The notes below the pieces were generated by a model. It ran no database searches. It saw nothing but the letters and a program-made list of their open reading frames with translations, and was not told the origin of the DNA. A program made the position numbers and the translations under genes. 64,000 nt of DNA from Pseudoalteromonas phenolica (GTDB taxonomy: Bacteria > Pseudomonadota > Gammaproteobacteria > Enterobacterales > Alteromonadaceae), in contig NZ_PNEC01000010.1 in assembly GCF_005886345.1 (NCBI RefSeq), positions 62,001 through 126,000 on the forward strand, read 5' to 3'. The number at the start of each line of letters is the position of its first letter. Positions within the stretch are counted from its first letter, which is position 1. Positions 9,909 through 18,242 of this stretch are shown here, one piece after another.

Positions 9909-10700
9909 ATGAGGCGAATAACAGGGGGGCTTTTACTTTTTTTACTAACTGGCTGTGGTGGTAATGGAGTAAAAGATAATAATCAGGAACAGAACAATGA
10001 TGAAAGGCCATTAAGTTATCAAAGCTTTCAATCAGAGATACCAATAAATCAGAATCTAGAAGAATATAAAATCGCATTAATAGGCAATAGTCATAGTTAT
10101 GGCGTGAGTAGTATTTTAAAAGAGGTTGTTGGTCATTACAGTTCAAATGCGCTGGTAGAGTTGAAAGTACTTGCTTCTGGTTTTACGGATGATCTTATTA
10201 ATAATAAAGCCCTAATTGATGAATTAGAATCTGGCCAATGGAGCCATTTAGTTATTCAAGGCCAAAAATATTCTCAATCAGGTAACTATGTTTATCCTAC
10301 TAGTGCCACAGAGCAATTTATAGCTATGGCAAAGTCGCTCAAAATCATGCCCATTCTATTTCCCGAACACCCACAACAGGGAGATCCGCTTGAAGGTGAG
10401 AGAGTCTATGAGCTGCATAAGTCTATAGCCCAGAATCAACCCAGTTGCGTGGCACCTATAGGTTTAGTGTGGAATAAAGCTATTGCTCAACTAGGAAGCC
10501 AATATTTCTATAGCCCCGACGGGAATCATGCCGCAGCTTATGGTTTTATGAGTACAAGCTTAACCTTAGCTCAAATAATCACAGGCGAGATAGTCGATAG
10601 TGATGAACAGCAAATTATTAATTCAGTGCCAAGTGATGTTCAGGCTGAATTAGCAAGAATTGTTTCTCAAACGCTGGCAGAAAATGACCCTTGTAATTAG
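9909..10700 (+). CDS. SGNH-hydrolase-like lipoprotein
   Basis: The 263-residue product begins with a signal peptide ending in a lipobox (LLTGC), so it is probably a lipoprotein facing the periplasm. After a polar linker it shows SGNH/GDSL-type blocks: IALIGNSHSYG (block I, Asn-Ser-His in place of GDS), HLVIQGQKYS, and the C-terminal PDGNHAAAYG containing the Asp-x-x-His pair. This pattern suggests an esterase or acetyl-carbohydrate hydrolase, but no substrate can be assigned. A strong GGGAGGAAG ribosome binding site sits just upstream. It opens an AT-rich block not shared with the serB-pdhR housekeeping genes. Confidence 0.65.
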   Translation: MRRITGGLLLFLLTGCGGNGVKDNNQEQNNDERPLSYQSFQSEIPINQNLEEYKIALIGNSHSYGVSSILKEVVGHYSSNALVELKVLASGFTDDLINNKALIDELESGQWSHLVIQGQKYSQSGNYVYPTSATEQFIAMAKSLKIMPILFPEHPQQGDPLEGERVYELHKSIAQNQPSCVAPIGLVWNKAIAQLGSQYFYSPDGNHAAAYGFMSTSLTLAQIITGEIVDSDEQQIINSVPSDVQAELARIVSQTLAENDPCN

Positions 10701-10780
10701 AGTTTATCATGCTAGATGGCTGGCATAATGCATTTTTCATAGGCAATCTAGAAAAGCTATTTAAATAGGCAGTAGTACTT

Positions 10781-11536
10781 ATGAAAAAGCTCAGCCTCAT
10801 TACTCTGTTTTTATTGCTGTTGCTTCAGTTGAGGGAAGCAGTTGCTCAGCCTTCACTTCGCTTTGTTGCCGAAGACCTTTATCCACTTCACTATATTACA
10901 GATCAGGGCAAGTATGCCGGTTTTTTAGTTGAGCTGGCTCAATTACTTACTGAAGAATGCGAGATTAATAGTAATATTGAAATTATGCCTCAAGCACGAG
11001 CATTTAAAGAATTCAGGCGCGACCCTAATACTATAATGCTTTCATTGCTAAAAACACCAAGCAGAGAAAACGACTTTCAATTCTTAGGTGAGGTTTATCA
11101 AGCTAAAGCTTACCTTATTGGGTTAAAACAAAATCATATAAAATTAAAAACGCTTCAAGATGCACAAAAATTTAGGACTGGCACAGTCAGAGGTTACTTC
11201 AGTCAAGTATTTTTGGAGTCTAAAGGGTTTAGTCAAGAAGATAACCTTGTGTTAGCGACAGATCCTGCCAGTCTATTAAACATGCTCTATAAAGATAGAA
11301 CCGATTTAGTTTTGACAAATAGTATATCGTTAGAGCAAGAGCTAACCTTATTAAAACTTGAACCAGAATCAGTTGAACATAAGCTCGAACTTGCCGATTT
11401 CCCAAATGAACTTCACTTTACTGCCCACTCACAATTATCTAAATCCACAGTGATACGTTTAAGCAAAGCGCTGCAAAAGATTAAGCAAGACGGTCGTTAC
11501 TTCAAACTTGCGACTAAGTGGCAGGTCGCTTATTAA
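10781..11536 (+). CDS. Periplasmic solute-binding protein (family 3-like)
   Basis: A 251-residue protein with a signal peptide ([16 protein letters not shown], cleaved near AVAQ) and the fold pattern of family 3 amino-acid-binding proteins: EDLYPLHYITDQGKYAGF at the start, AQLLTEECEI, a cleft-closing RTGTVRGYFSQ and the C-terminal LSKALQKIKQDGRYFKLA. No ABC permease or ATPase is adjacent, so it may feed a sensor instead of a transporter. A hybrid histidine kinase begins 143 bp downstream. The ligand is unknown. Confidence 0.7.
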   Translation: MKKLSLITLFLLLLLQLREAVAQPSLRFVAEDLYPLHYITDQGKYAGFLVELAQLLTEECEINSNIEIMPQARAFKEFRRDPNTIMLSLLKTPSRENDFQFLGEVYQAKAYLIGLKQNHIKLKTLQDAQKFRTGTVRGYFSQVFLESKGFSQEDNLVLATDPASLLNMLYKDRTDLVLTNSISLEQELTLLKLEPESVEHKLELADFPNELHFTAHSQLSKSTVIRLSKALQKIKQDGRYFKLATKWQVAY

Positions 11537-11679
11537 CTAAAATTTTATTTAGTTGACATCAGTTGTGCCATTTCTGCTTTTAAATATGCGTAAAAATTAA
11601 TTTTGTCTATTCTTTAAAAGTAATTAAAAAAACAACCGTATGAAACTATTAAGCCTTCATCACTAGGTAAGGTGCTTTT

Positions 11680-14424
11680 TTGATAAAATCACAACTGAAT
11701 TTTAGTGCATCGATTGGAACACAAGTTTTACTATATTGTGCATTTGTAATTGCCTTTTTGATTTCAGGCTATGGTTTATCCCAACTAACTTTTTATACCT
11801 CAGTTATTCCGATCTGGTTTCCTGCGGGTATTGCTCTGGCAGGATGTTTTATTTGGCGCTCGCTTTTTATTCCTGCAGTGTTCATTGGTTCCTTTGTTTT
11901 TAATTGTTTAATTACGCCAAATTTTGTTCTTACAGATGTGATTTCAGAAGTTGGTCTACAAAACTTATGTATTGCAACAGGTGTTACATTGCAAGCATCT
12001 TGCGGTGCTTTTTTAATGCATTATTGGCTCGGTAACCCTTTAACGTTAAGTGGTAATAAGCAGGTTATTCGTTTTGTTCTCGTGATAGGCGTACTGGTCA
12101 ATCTCATATCGTCAAATATAGGTGTATTTGCGTTAAGCTTTTTTAATTCAACGTTTATCAAAGATCAGTATTTACTTAAATTACTTTATTGGTGGCTGGG
12201 GGACTCTTTAGGAGTTTTGTTGATAACCCCCTTACTACTTATATTAATTAGGCCCTTCAGTAATAGTGATTATAAAATTAAATCAGCTCAGATGATCATT
12301 TGGTCATTTCTCTGCCTTTTAGCATCGGTTATCTCTATTTCATGGTTTTTTATTGAATCAAATAAAGCGACACTGACACAAAGGATACAAAAAGAGTCTC
12401 AAGCAATAGAAAACCGAGTTTATCGTGAATTATCGAACACGCATATTAAGCTTGAAGATCTAGCGACATTTTTACAGCAAACAGCGTCACTTAATCGAGA
12501 GAGTTTTGCAGCCAAAGTTCAGTCTCTTATGTCAGGGTCACATATACTCTATGGCATGTCTTGGAACCCGATTATCAGTCAAGCTCAGGAACAAATTCAC
12601 AACAATTATTTGAAAGTTGATTATCAGCAGTCATATCAAATAAAAGGCATGCCAATTTTGAATGACGATCCCATTGTTTATGTCCGATATATCTACCCTG
12701 AAAATACCAACCGTAATGCCATTGGTTTTAATGTTTATTCTAATAAAGACAGAAAGGAGACACTCAATGCCGTACTTGAAAATTTTCAGCCAAAAGCTAC
12801 GCCCATCATTCAGTTAGTTCAATTTGAGAAAAGCACGCCAGCATTCTTAGTGTTTTTTCCTGTACTTGATGGAGAGCTTGTTCAGCATAAAAGTGGCTCA
12901 GGTAAATTAATTGGCTTTAGTACAGGAGTGTTTAAAGTTGAAGAAATGTTAGATAGAGCTCTACTCAACTTACAAAATGAGTTGTTTTTTTCTTCAGTGA
13001 TTGAGCAGGATACTCAAAAAGTAATATATTCAACAATAAAAAGTGAACCACTTCAATGGCAAGGTGAGCCTCTTAAACAGCTAGATATAAAAATGATGGG
13101 ACGAAGTTGGCAAGTGAACTTATATTTAAACGAAGCTTATATTATTGCTGAACAACACACCGAGCACCTGTCTTTGTTTCTTTTCCAGTTTATTATTGTG
13201 ACAGCCATTACGTTAATAGTTCTGATGATGCACAATCAACAGGCTGGGCTAGATAAGTTGGTTGCTGAAAAAACCATTTCTCTAGAATTGGCCTTGCTAC
13301 AGGCAGATAAAGCGAATCAGGCAAAAAGTCGTTTTTTAGCAAATATGAGTCATGAAATAAGAACGCCTATGAATGCAGTTGTAGGTTTTGCTCAGTTGGC
13401 AAAAGATGGCGAAGATATCGAACAAGTTCGCCCTTATCTTGAGAATATAGACTTATCTTCACAGCATTTGCTGAACATAGTAAATGATATTTTAGATCTC
13501 TCAAAAATAGAGTCGGGTCATTTCAGTCTTGATAAAACCCATTTTGATTTAAATGACTCATTTAATAAAGTAAATAACATTTTCAAGCTTTCAGCATCGG
13601 CAAAAGGGCTAACCTGGATATATCAAAATACCTGCCCTGCAGCCCTTTTAGTTAAGGCGGATAAAACTCGGTTTGAACAGGTATTAATTAACTTGTGTGG
13701 CAATGCCATTAAGTTTACACCTAATGGTCATGTATCTTTAATATGTAGTTTGATTAGTGAGTATGACGACGCCTATTCTATTCAAGTGCAAGTTGTTGAT
13801 ACTGGAATTGGCATAGCTCCAGAAAAACATGCTTGTTTATTTGAACCTTTTACCCAGTGCGATGACTCAACCTCGCGCAAGTTTGGAGGTACGGGTTTAG
13901 GGTTAACAATCTCAAAACAGCTATGCGATTTAATGGAAGGGGAAATTCGAGTAGAGAATAACCAGCCTCAAGGTACCATCTTTTCAGTTCAAGTTAAGTT
14001 TGGAAAAGCTAGCGGGCAGGTTGTTGAGCAGTCGCTTGATTCAAAGCTCAGTAAAAATCTGAATATTCTCGTTGCTGAAGATAACCCCGTCAATCAGATG
14101 GTGATCAAAGCCATGTTAGAATCTTTGGGTGTAAAAAGTGTTGTTGTTGAGAATGGTGCACTGGCTATTGATGCTTTAAAACAGGGGGAGTTTGATGGTG
14201 TATTGATGGACTGTCAAATGCCTGTACTTGACGGCTATAAAGCAACCATGCAATTGAGAGCGATACCACACTTTAGCGCCATTCCGATTATTGCATTAAC
14301 AGCAGATGCAGATACAGATAGTCGAGAGTATGCACTTAAGATAGGCTTTACTGAGCATATTGCTAAGCCTGTCACTTTAGAAAAACTAAAAATAGGGTTA
14401 TCACGTATTCAAAAATTAGCATAG
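11680..14424 (+). CDS. Hybrid sensor histidine kinase (MASE1-CHASE-HisKA-HATPase-REC)
   Basis: A 914-residue membrane sensor. Residues about 10-230 hold multiple membrane helices of MASE1 type ([16 protein letters not shown]), followed by a CHASE-like sensing region to about 480 and another membrane helix near 495-515. The kinase core has the phospho-acceptor His558 in [14 protein letters not shown] box [17 protein letters not shown] and GGTGLGL. The C-terminal receiver has EDNPVNQ, the phosphorylatable Asp844 in [13 protein letters not shown] and a conserved KPV lysine. There is no Hpt domain, so output must pass through a separate phosphotransfer protein. The start is TTG at 11680, supported by AGGTAAGG upstream. 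No partner regulator is adjacent. Confidence 0.9.
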   Translation: MIKSQLNFSASIGTQVLLYCAFVIAFLISGYGLSQLTFYTSVIPIWFPAGIALAGCFIWRSLFIPAVFIGSFVFNCLITPNFVLTDVISEVGLQNLCIATGVTLQASCGAFLMHYWLGNPLTLSGNKQVIRFVLVIGVLVNLISSNIGVFALSFFNSTFIKDQYLLKLLYWWLGDSLGVLLITPLLLILIRPFSNSDYKIKSAQMIIWSFLCLLASVISISWFFIESNKATLTQRIQKESQAIENRVYRELSNTHIKLEDLATFLQQTASLNRESFAAKVQSLMSGSHILYGMSWNPIISQAQEQIHNNYLKVDYQQSYQIKGMPILNDDPIVYVRYIYPENTNRNAIGFNVYSNKDRKETLNAVLENFQPKATPIIQLVQFEKSTPAFLVFFPVLDGELVQHKSGSGKLIGFSTGVFKVEEMLDRALLNLQNELFFSSVIEQDTQKVIYSTIKSEPLQWQGEPLKQLDIKMMGRSWQVNLYLNEAYIIAEQHTEHLSLFLFQFIIVTAITLIVLMMHNQQAGLDKLVAEKTISLELALLQADKANQAKSRFLANMSHEIRTPMNAVVGFAQLAKDGEDIEQVRPYLENIDLSSQHLLNIVNDILDLSKIESGHFSLDKTHFDLNDSFNKVNNIFKLSASAKGLTWIYQNTCPAALLVKADKTRFEQVLINLCGNAIKFTPNGHVSLICSLISEYDDAYSIQVQVVDTGIGIAPEKHACLFEPFTQCDDSTSRKFGGTGLGLTISKQLCDLMEGEIRVENNQPQGTIFSVQVKFGKASGQVVEQSLDSKLSKNLNILVAEDNPVNQMVIKAMLESLGVKSVVVENGALAIDALKQGEFDGVLMDCQMPVLDGYKATMQLRAIPHFSAIPIIALTADADTDSREYALKIGFTEHIAKPVTLEKLKIGLSRIQKLA

Positions 14425-14525
14425 GTTTAGTTTTCAGGCTCAACAAAAATCATATCAAAACGGTTTTATTTGTGTGGACAATTGCTCAGATAAACTATGA
14501 ACATAATGAATACCCCCCCCCTTAA

Positions 14526-14536
14526 TGGTCAGACCA
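14526..14536. promoter_or_regulatory. GntR/FadR-subfamily operator-like site 1
   Basis: TGGT-CAG-ACCA is a perfect arm palindrome and fits the TGGTnnnACCA pattern known for FadR and PdhR-type regulators. It lies 227 bp upstream of pdhR, directly after the C run. Confidence 0.5.
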
Positions 14537-14603
14537 CTTTAATTTGTACTGTGGTTTTTCCTAAATTTGTATAAAGTTTAGACTTTGGTTGTAGAGAAGC
14601 TGT

Positions 14604-14612
14604 GGTTAAACC
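14604..14612. promoter_or_regulatory. GntR/FadR-subfamily operator-like site 2
   Basis: GGT-TAA-ACC matches the core of the PdhR/FadR pattern, flanked by TGTG on the left and GTG on the right. Its outer arms match the consensus less well than sites 1 and 3. Confidence 0.35.
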
Positions 14613-14659
14613 GTGCAGAATTTTGACAGTATCACGGGTTTTTGATAGTGTAATGCGCA

Positions 14660-14678
14660 AATTTGGTATTACCAATTT
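14660..14678. promoter_or_regulatory. PdhR box upstream of pdhR
   Basis: AATTTGGTATTACCAATTT closely matches the E. coli PdhR operator consensus ATTGGTnnnACCAAT. It lies downstream of the candidate -10 element, where bound repressor would block RNA polymerase. Autorepression of pdhR-aceEF relieved by pyruvate is known in E. coli and is inferred here. Confidence 0.8.
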
Positions 14679-14753
14679 ACCTTTTGGTTGAGATTACCTA
14701 GCAATGTGATGTTAGATGGTCTTTTCAACATGCTTAAATTCGGCGTTTGATCA

Positions 14754-15512
14754 ATGTCTTTAAAGATAAAAGCAGCAAAATTATCCGATGTTATTTTAGA
14801 GCAACTTGAGAATATGATCCTCGAGGGCTCTTTAATGCCAGGTGAAAAGTTGCCTCCAGAAAGGGAGCTTGCGAAGCAGTTTGAGGTTTCACGACCATCT
14901 CTTCGAGAAGCAATTCAGAAGCTTGAGGCAAAAGGACTCGTGACACGTCGTCAAGGCGGCGGAACATATGTAAAAAATCAGTTAGAACAGGGGCTCACTG
15001 ATCCGCTGTTTGACTTGATCAGTAAGCATCCAGAATCACAATTTGATTTACTGGAGTTTCGTCATGCACTAGAAGGTATTGCAGCATATTATGCAGCGCT
15101 TCGCGGAACTGACACTGACTTTGAGAAAGTTCAGCAAAGTTTTGACAATATCGCCGATGTGCACGGAGACCTAGAGCAAAAAGCACAAGCAATTAATGCA
15201 TTCCATTTTGCAGTGGCTGAAGCGTCGCATAACGTGGTGCTACTACACCTTGTTAAAGGCATGCAGTCTTTACTCGAGCAAAATGTATTACAAAACTTAC
15301 AAGTTTTGGTGCAAAAGAACGACGTCAGTGAACAGCTTGCTGAGCACCGTAAATTGTTGATGGATGCTGTTATAGAAGGTAATCCAGAGCAAGCACGGTT
15401 AGCCAGTAACGCGCACTTAGCGTTTATTGAAGAAGCATTACTTGAAGCGGACAAAGAACGTTCGCGGATCGCACGTAGTTTAAGACGTACCAGTAACAAT
15501 CGAGTTCGTTAA
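14754..15512 (+). CDS. pdhR: Pyruvate dehydrogenase complex repressor PdhR
   Basis: A 252-residue GntR-family regulator of the FadR subfamily. The N-terminal winged helix is typical (LEGSLMPGEKLPPERELAKQ, then VSRPSLREAIQKLEAKGLV and RRQGGGTYV). The all-helical C-terminal FCD domain carries the ligand and metal-site residues (FRHALEG, FHFAVAEASHN, EHRKLLMDAV). Its place as first gene before aceE identifies it as PdhR, which in E. coli represses its own operon and is released by pyruvate. Only 51 bp separate it from aceE. Confidence 0.93.
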   Translation: MSLKIKAAKLSDVILEQLENMILEGSLMPGEKLPPERELAKQFEVSRPSLREAIQKLEAKGLVTRRQGGGTYVKNQLEQGLTDPLFDLISKHPESQFDLLEFRHALEGIAAYYAALRGTDTDFEKVQQSFDNIADVHGDLEQKAQAINAFHFAVAEASHNVVLLHLVKGMQSLLEQNVLQNLQVLVQKNDVSEQLAEHRKLLMDAVIEGNPEQARLASNAHLAFIEEALLEADKERSRIARSLRRTSNNRVR

Positions 15513-15563
15513 GATTAACCAGAAGTAATTAAATTCGTATTTTAAACATAAGGAACACTCCAT

Positions 15564-18230
15564 ATGTCTGAAGTCAATAAAATTGACGTAGACGCGTTAG
15601 AAACCCAAGAGTGGTTACAAGCGCTTGAGTCTGTAGTAAAAGAAGAGGGCGTTGAGCGCGCTCAGTTTCTATTAGAGCAAGTATTAGAACAAGCTCGTCT
15701 TGATGGCGTTGATATGCCAACAGGTATTACTACAAACTATGTAAATACTATTCCAGCAGATCAAGAACCTGCATACCCAGGTGACACAACGATTGAACGT
15801 CGTATTCGTTCAATCGTTCGTTGGAATGCGATCATGATCGTTTTACGTGCGTCTAAGAAAGACTTAGAGCTAGGCGGCCACATGGCGTCTTACCAGTCTT
15901 CGGCTGCATTCTATGAGATGTGTTTCAACCATTTCTTCCGTGCACCAAACGAAAAAGACGGTGGTGATTTAGTTTATTACCAAGGTCACATTTCACCAGG
16001 TATCTACGCACGTGCTTTCTTAGAAGGTCGTTTAACTGAAGAGCAACTTGATAACTTCCGTCAAGAAGTAGACGGCAAAGGTATCTCTTCATACCCACAC
16101 CCTAAGTTGATGCCTGAATTCTGGCAGTTCCCAACTGTATCTATGGGTCTAGGTCCAATTGCATCAATCTACCAAGCTCGTTTCCTTAAGTACTTAGAAG
16201 GTCGTGGTCTGAAAGAGACGAACGAGCAGCGCGTATATGCGTTCTTAGGTGATGGTGAGATGGATGAGCCAGAATCACGTGGTGCAATTTCTTTCGCTGC
16301 GCGTGAAAAGCTAGATAACCTTTGTTACCTAATCAACTGTAACCTACAGCGTCTAGACGGCCCAGTAATGGGTAACGGTAAGATCATTCAAGAACTTGAA
16401 GGTCTATTCAAAGGTGCAGGCTGGAACGTAATTAAAGTTGTTTGGGGTGCTGGTTGGGATGCGCTTCTTGCTAAAGACACAACGGGTAAGCTATTACAGC
16501 TTATGAACGAGACAATCGACGGTGACTACCAAACATATAAAGCGAAAGATGGCGCATATGTTCGTGAGCACTTCTTCGGTCGTTACCCAGAAACAGCAGC
16601 ACTTGTTGCTGATATGACTGATGACGAGATCTTCGCGCTTAAGCGTGGTGGTCACGATACATCTAAGCTTTTCGCAGCTTACAAAGCAGCGCAAGAGACA
16701 AAAGGTCGTCCAACTGTGATCCTAGCTAAAACGGTTAAAGGTTACGGTATGGGTGAAGCAGCTGAAGGTAAAAACATTGCGCACCAAGTTAAGAAAATGG
16801 ACATGACGCACGTTGAACATCTTCGTTCACGTCTTGGTCTTGAAGACTTGGTATCTGATGAGCAAATCAAAGATTTACCATACCTGAAGCTTCAAGAGGG
16901 CTCTGCTGAGTACGAGTACCTTCACTCACGTCGTAAAGCGCTTCACGGTTATACACCTCAGCGTTTACCTAACTTCACGCAAGCGCTTGAGTTACCAACT
17001 TTAGAGCAGTTCAAGCCACTACTTGAAGCACAAAAGCGTGATATCTCTACAACAATGGGTTATGTACGTGCACTAAATATCTTATTAAAGGATAAAGGCG
17101 TAGGTAAAAACATCGTACCTATTATTGCGGATGAAGCACGTACCTTTGGTATGGAAGGTCTATTCCGTCAGATCGGTATTTATAACCCGCATGGCCAGAA
17201 CTACACACCTCAAGACCGTGACATCGTTTCTTACTATAAAGAAGCAACATCAGGTCAGGTACTTCAAGAAGGTATCAATGAGCTAGGTGCAATGTCTTCA
17301 TGGGTTGCTGCTGCAACATCATACTCGACAAATGACCTGCCGATGATCCCATTCTACATATACTACTCTATGTTCGGTTTCCAACGTGTTGGTGACATGG
17401 CGTGGATGGCGGGTGACCAACAAGCGCGTGGTTTCTTACTAGGTGCAACGGCTGGTCGTACAACCCTTAACGGTGAAGGTTTACAGCACGAAGACGGTCA
17501 CTCGCACATTCAAGCGGGTACTATTCCTAATTGTATTTCTTACGACCCAACATTCGTATTTGAAGTAGCGGTAATCCTACAAGACGGTATTCGTCGCATG
17601 TACGGTCCAGAGCAAGAAAACGTGTTCTACTACTTAACGCTAATGAATGAAAACTACGCACAACCTGCAATGCCAGAAGGTGCGGAAGAAGGCATTCGTA
17701 AGGGTATCTATAAGCTTGAAGACAATGCAGGCGACAAAGCACACGTTCAACTAATGGGCTCAGGTACTATCTTAAACGAAGTACGTAAAGCAGGTCAGAT
17801 CCTAAGCGAAGAGTACGGCATCGGTTCAGATGTATTCTCTGTAACGTCATTCAATGAGCTTGCACGTGACGGTCAAGATGTTGAGCGTTTCAACATGCTT
17901 AACCCAGCAGCAGATCAAAAAGTACCTTACATCACATCTGTATTAGGTGAGTCTCCAGCAATTGCTGCAACTGACTATATGAAAAACTATGCAGAGCAAG
18001 TACGTGCTTATATGCCTAGCGCTTCTTTCAAAGTACTTGGTACTGACGGTTACGGTCGTTCAGACAGCCGTGAAAACTTACGTCGTCACTTCGAAGTAAA
18101 TGCAGGTTACGTAGTAGTCGCTGCACTTACAGAGCTTGTTAAGCAAGGTAAAGTTGACGCATCAGTTGTTGCTGACGCTATCAATAAATTTGATATCGAC
18201 ACAACTAAAACTAACCCACTATACGCATAA
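15564..18230 (+). CDS. aceE: Pyruvate dehydrogenase E1 component
   Basis: E1 decarboxylates pyruvate with thiamine diphosphate and reductively acetylates the lipoyl arms of E2. The 888 residues match the homodimeric gammaproteobacterial AceE (E. coli 887). The thiamine diphosphate motif GDGEMDEPESRGA and the subsequent Asn-rich turn (INCNLQRLDGPV) are present, together with HEDGHSHIQA and a C-terminal FKVLGTDGYGRSDSRE. AAGGAA precedes the ATG. Codon use is clearly that of a highly expressed gene (CGT, GGT, CTA-rich). aceF follows 12 bp later. Confidence 0.98.
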   Translation: MSEVNKIDVDALETQEWLQALESVVKEEGVERAQFLLEQVLEQARLDGVDMPTGITTNYVNTIPADQEPAYPGDTTIERRIRSIVRWNAIMIVLRASKKDLELGGHMASYQSSAAFYEMCFNHFFRAPNEKDGGDLVYYQGHISPGIYARAFLEGRLTEEQLDNFRQEVDGKGISSYPHPKLMPEFWQFPTVSMGLGPIASIYQARFLKYLEGRGLKETNEQRVYAFLGDGEMDEPESRGAISFAAREKLDNLCYLINCNLQRLDGPVMGNGKIIQELEGLFKGAGWNVIKVVWGAGWDALLAKDTTGKLLQLMNETIDGDYQTYKAKDGAYVREHFFGRYPETAALVADMTDDEIFALKRGGHDTSKLFAAYKAAQETKGRPTVILAKTVKGYGMGEAAEGKNIAHQVKKMDMTHVEHLRSRLGLEDLVSDEQIKDLPYLKLQEGSAEYEYLHSRRKALHGYTPQRLPNFTQALELPTLEQFKPLLEAQKRDISTTMGYVRALNILLKDKGVGKNIVPIIADEARTFGMEGLFRQIGIYNPHGQNYTPQDRDIVSYYKEATSGQVLQEGINELGAMSSWVAAATSYSTNDLPMIPFYIYYSMFGFQRVGDMAWMAGDQQARGFLLGATAGRTTLNGEGLQHEDGHSHIQAGTIPNCISYDPTFVFEVAVILQDGIRRMYGPEQENVFYYLTLMNENYAQPAMPEGAEEGIRKGIYKLEDNAGDKAHVQLMGSGTILNEVRKAGQILSEEYGIGSDVFSVTSFNELARDGQDVERFNMLNPAADQKVPYITSVLGESPAIAATDYMKNYAEQVRAYMPSASFKVLGTDGYGRSDSRENLRRHFEVNAGYVVVAALTELVKQGKVDASVVADAINKFDIDTTKTNPLYA

Positions 18231-18242
18231 GAGGCAGATAGA

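Larger units (their letters stand above)
14425..14753 (+). promoter_or_regulatory. pdhR-aceEF control region (329 bp without a gene)
   Basis: This gap contains a nine-base C run (14513-14521), three GGTnnnACC operator-like sites, and a candidate promoter with a perfect TTGACA at 14623-14628 and TGTAAT at 14649-14654 (20-nt spacer, long). The last operator lies where transcription would start. I see no terminator for the upstream kinase gene. Confidence 0.6.

Noticed and set aside
11535..11554. AACTAAA/TTTAGTT hairpin at the end of the binding-protein gene
   Set aside because: A/T-only stem, thermodynamically weak, and no U-tract; not listed as a terminator.
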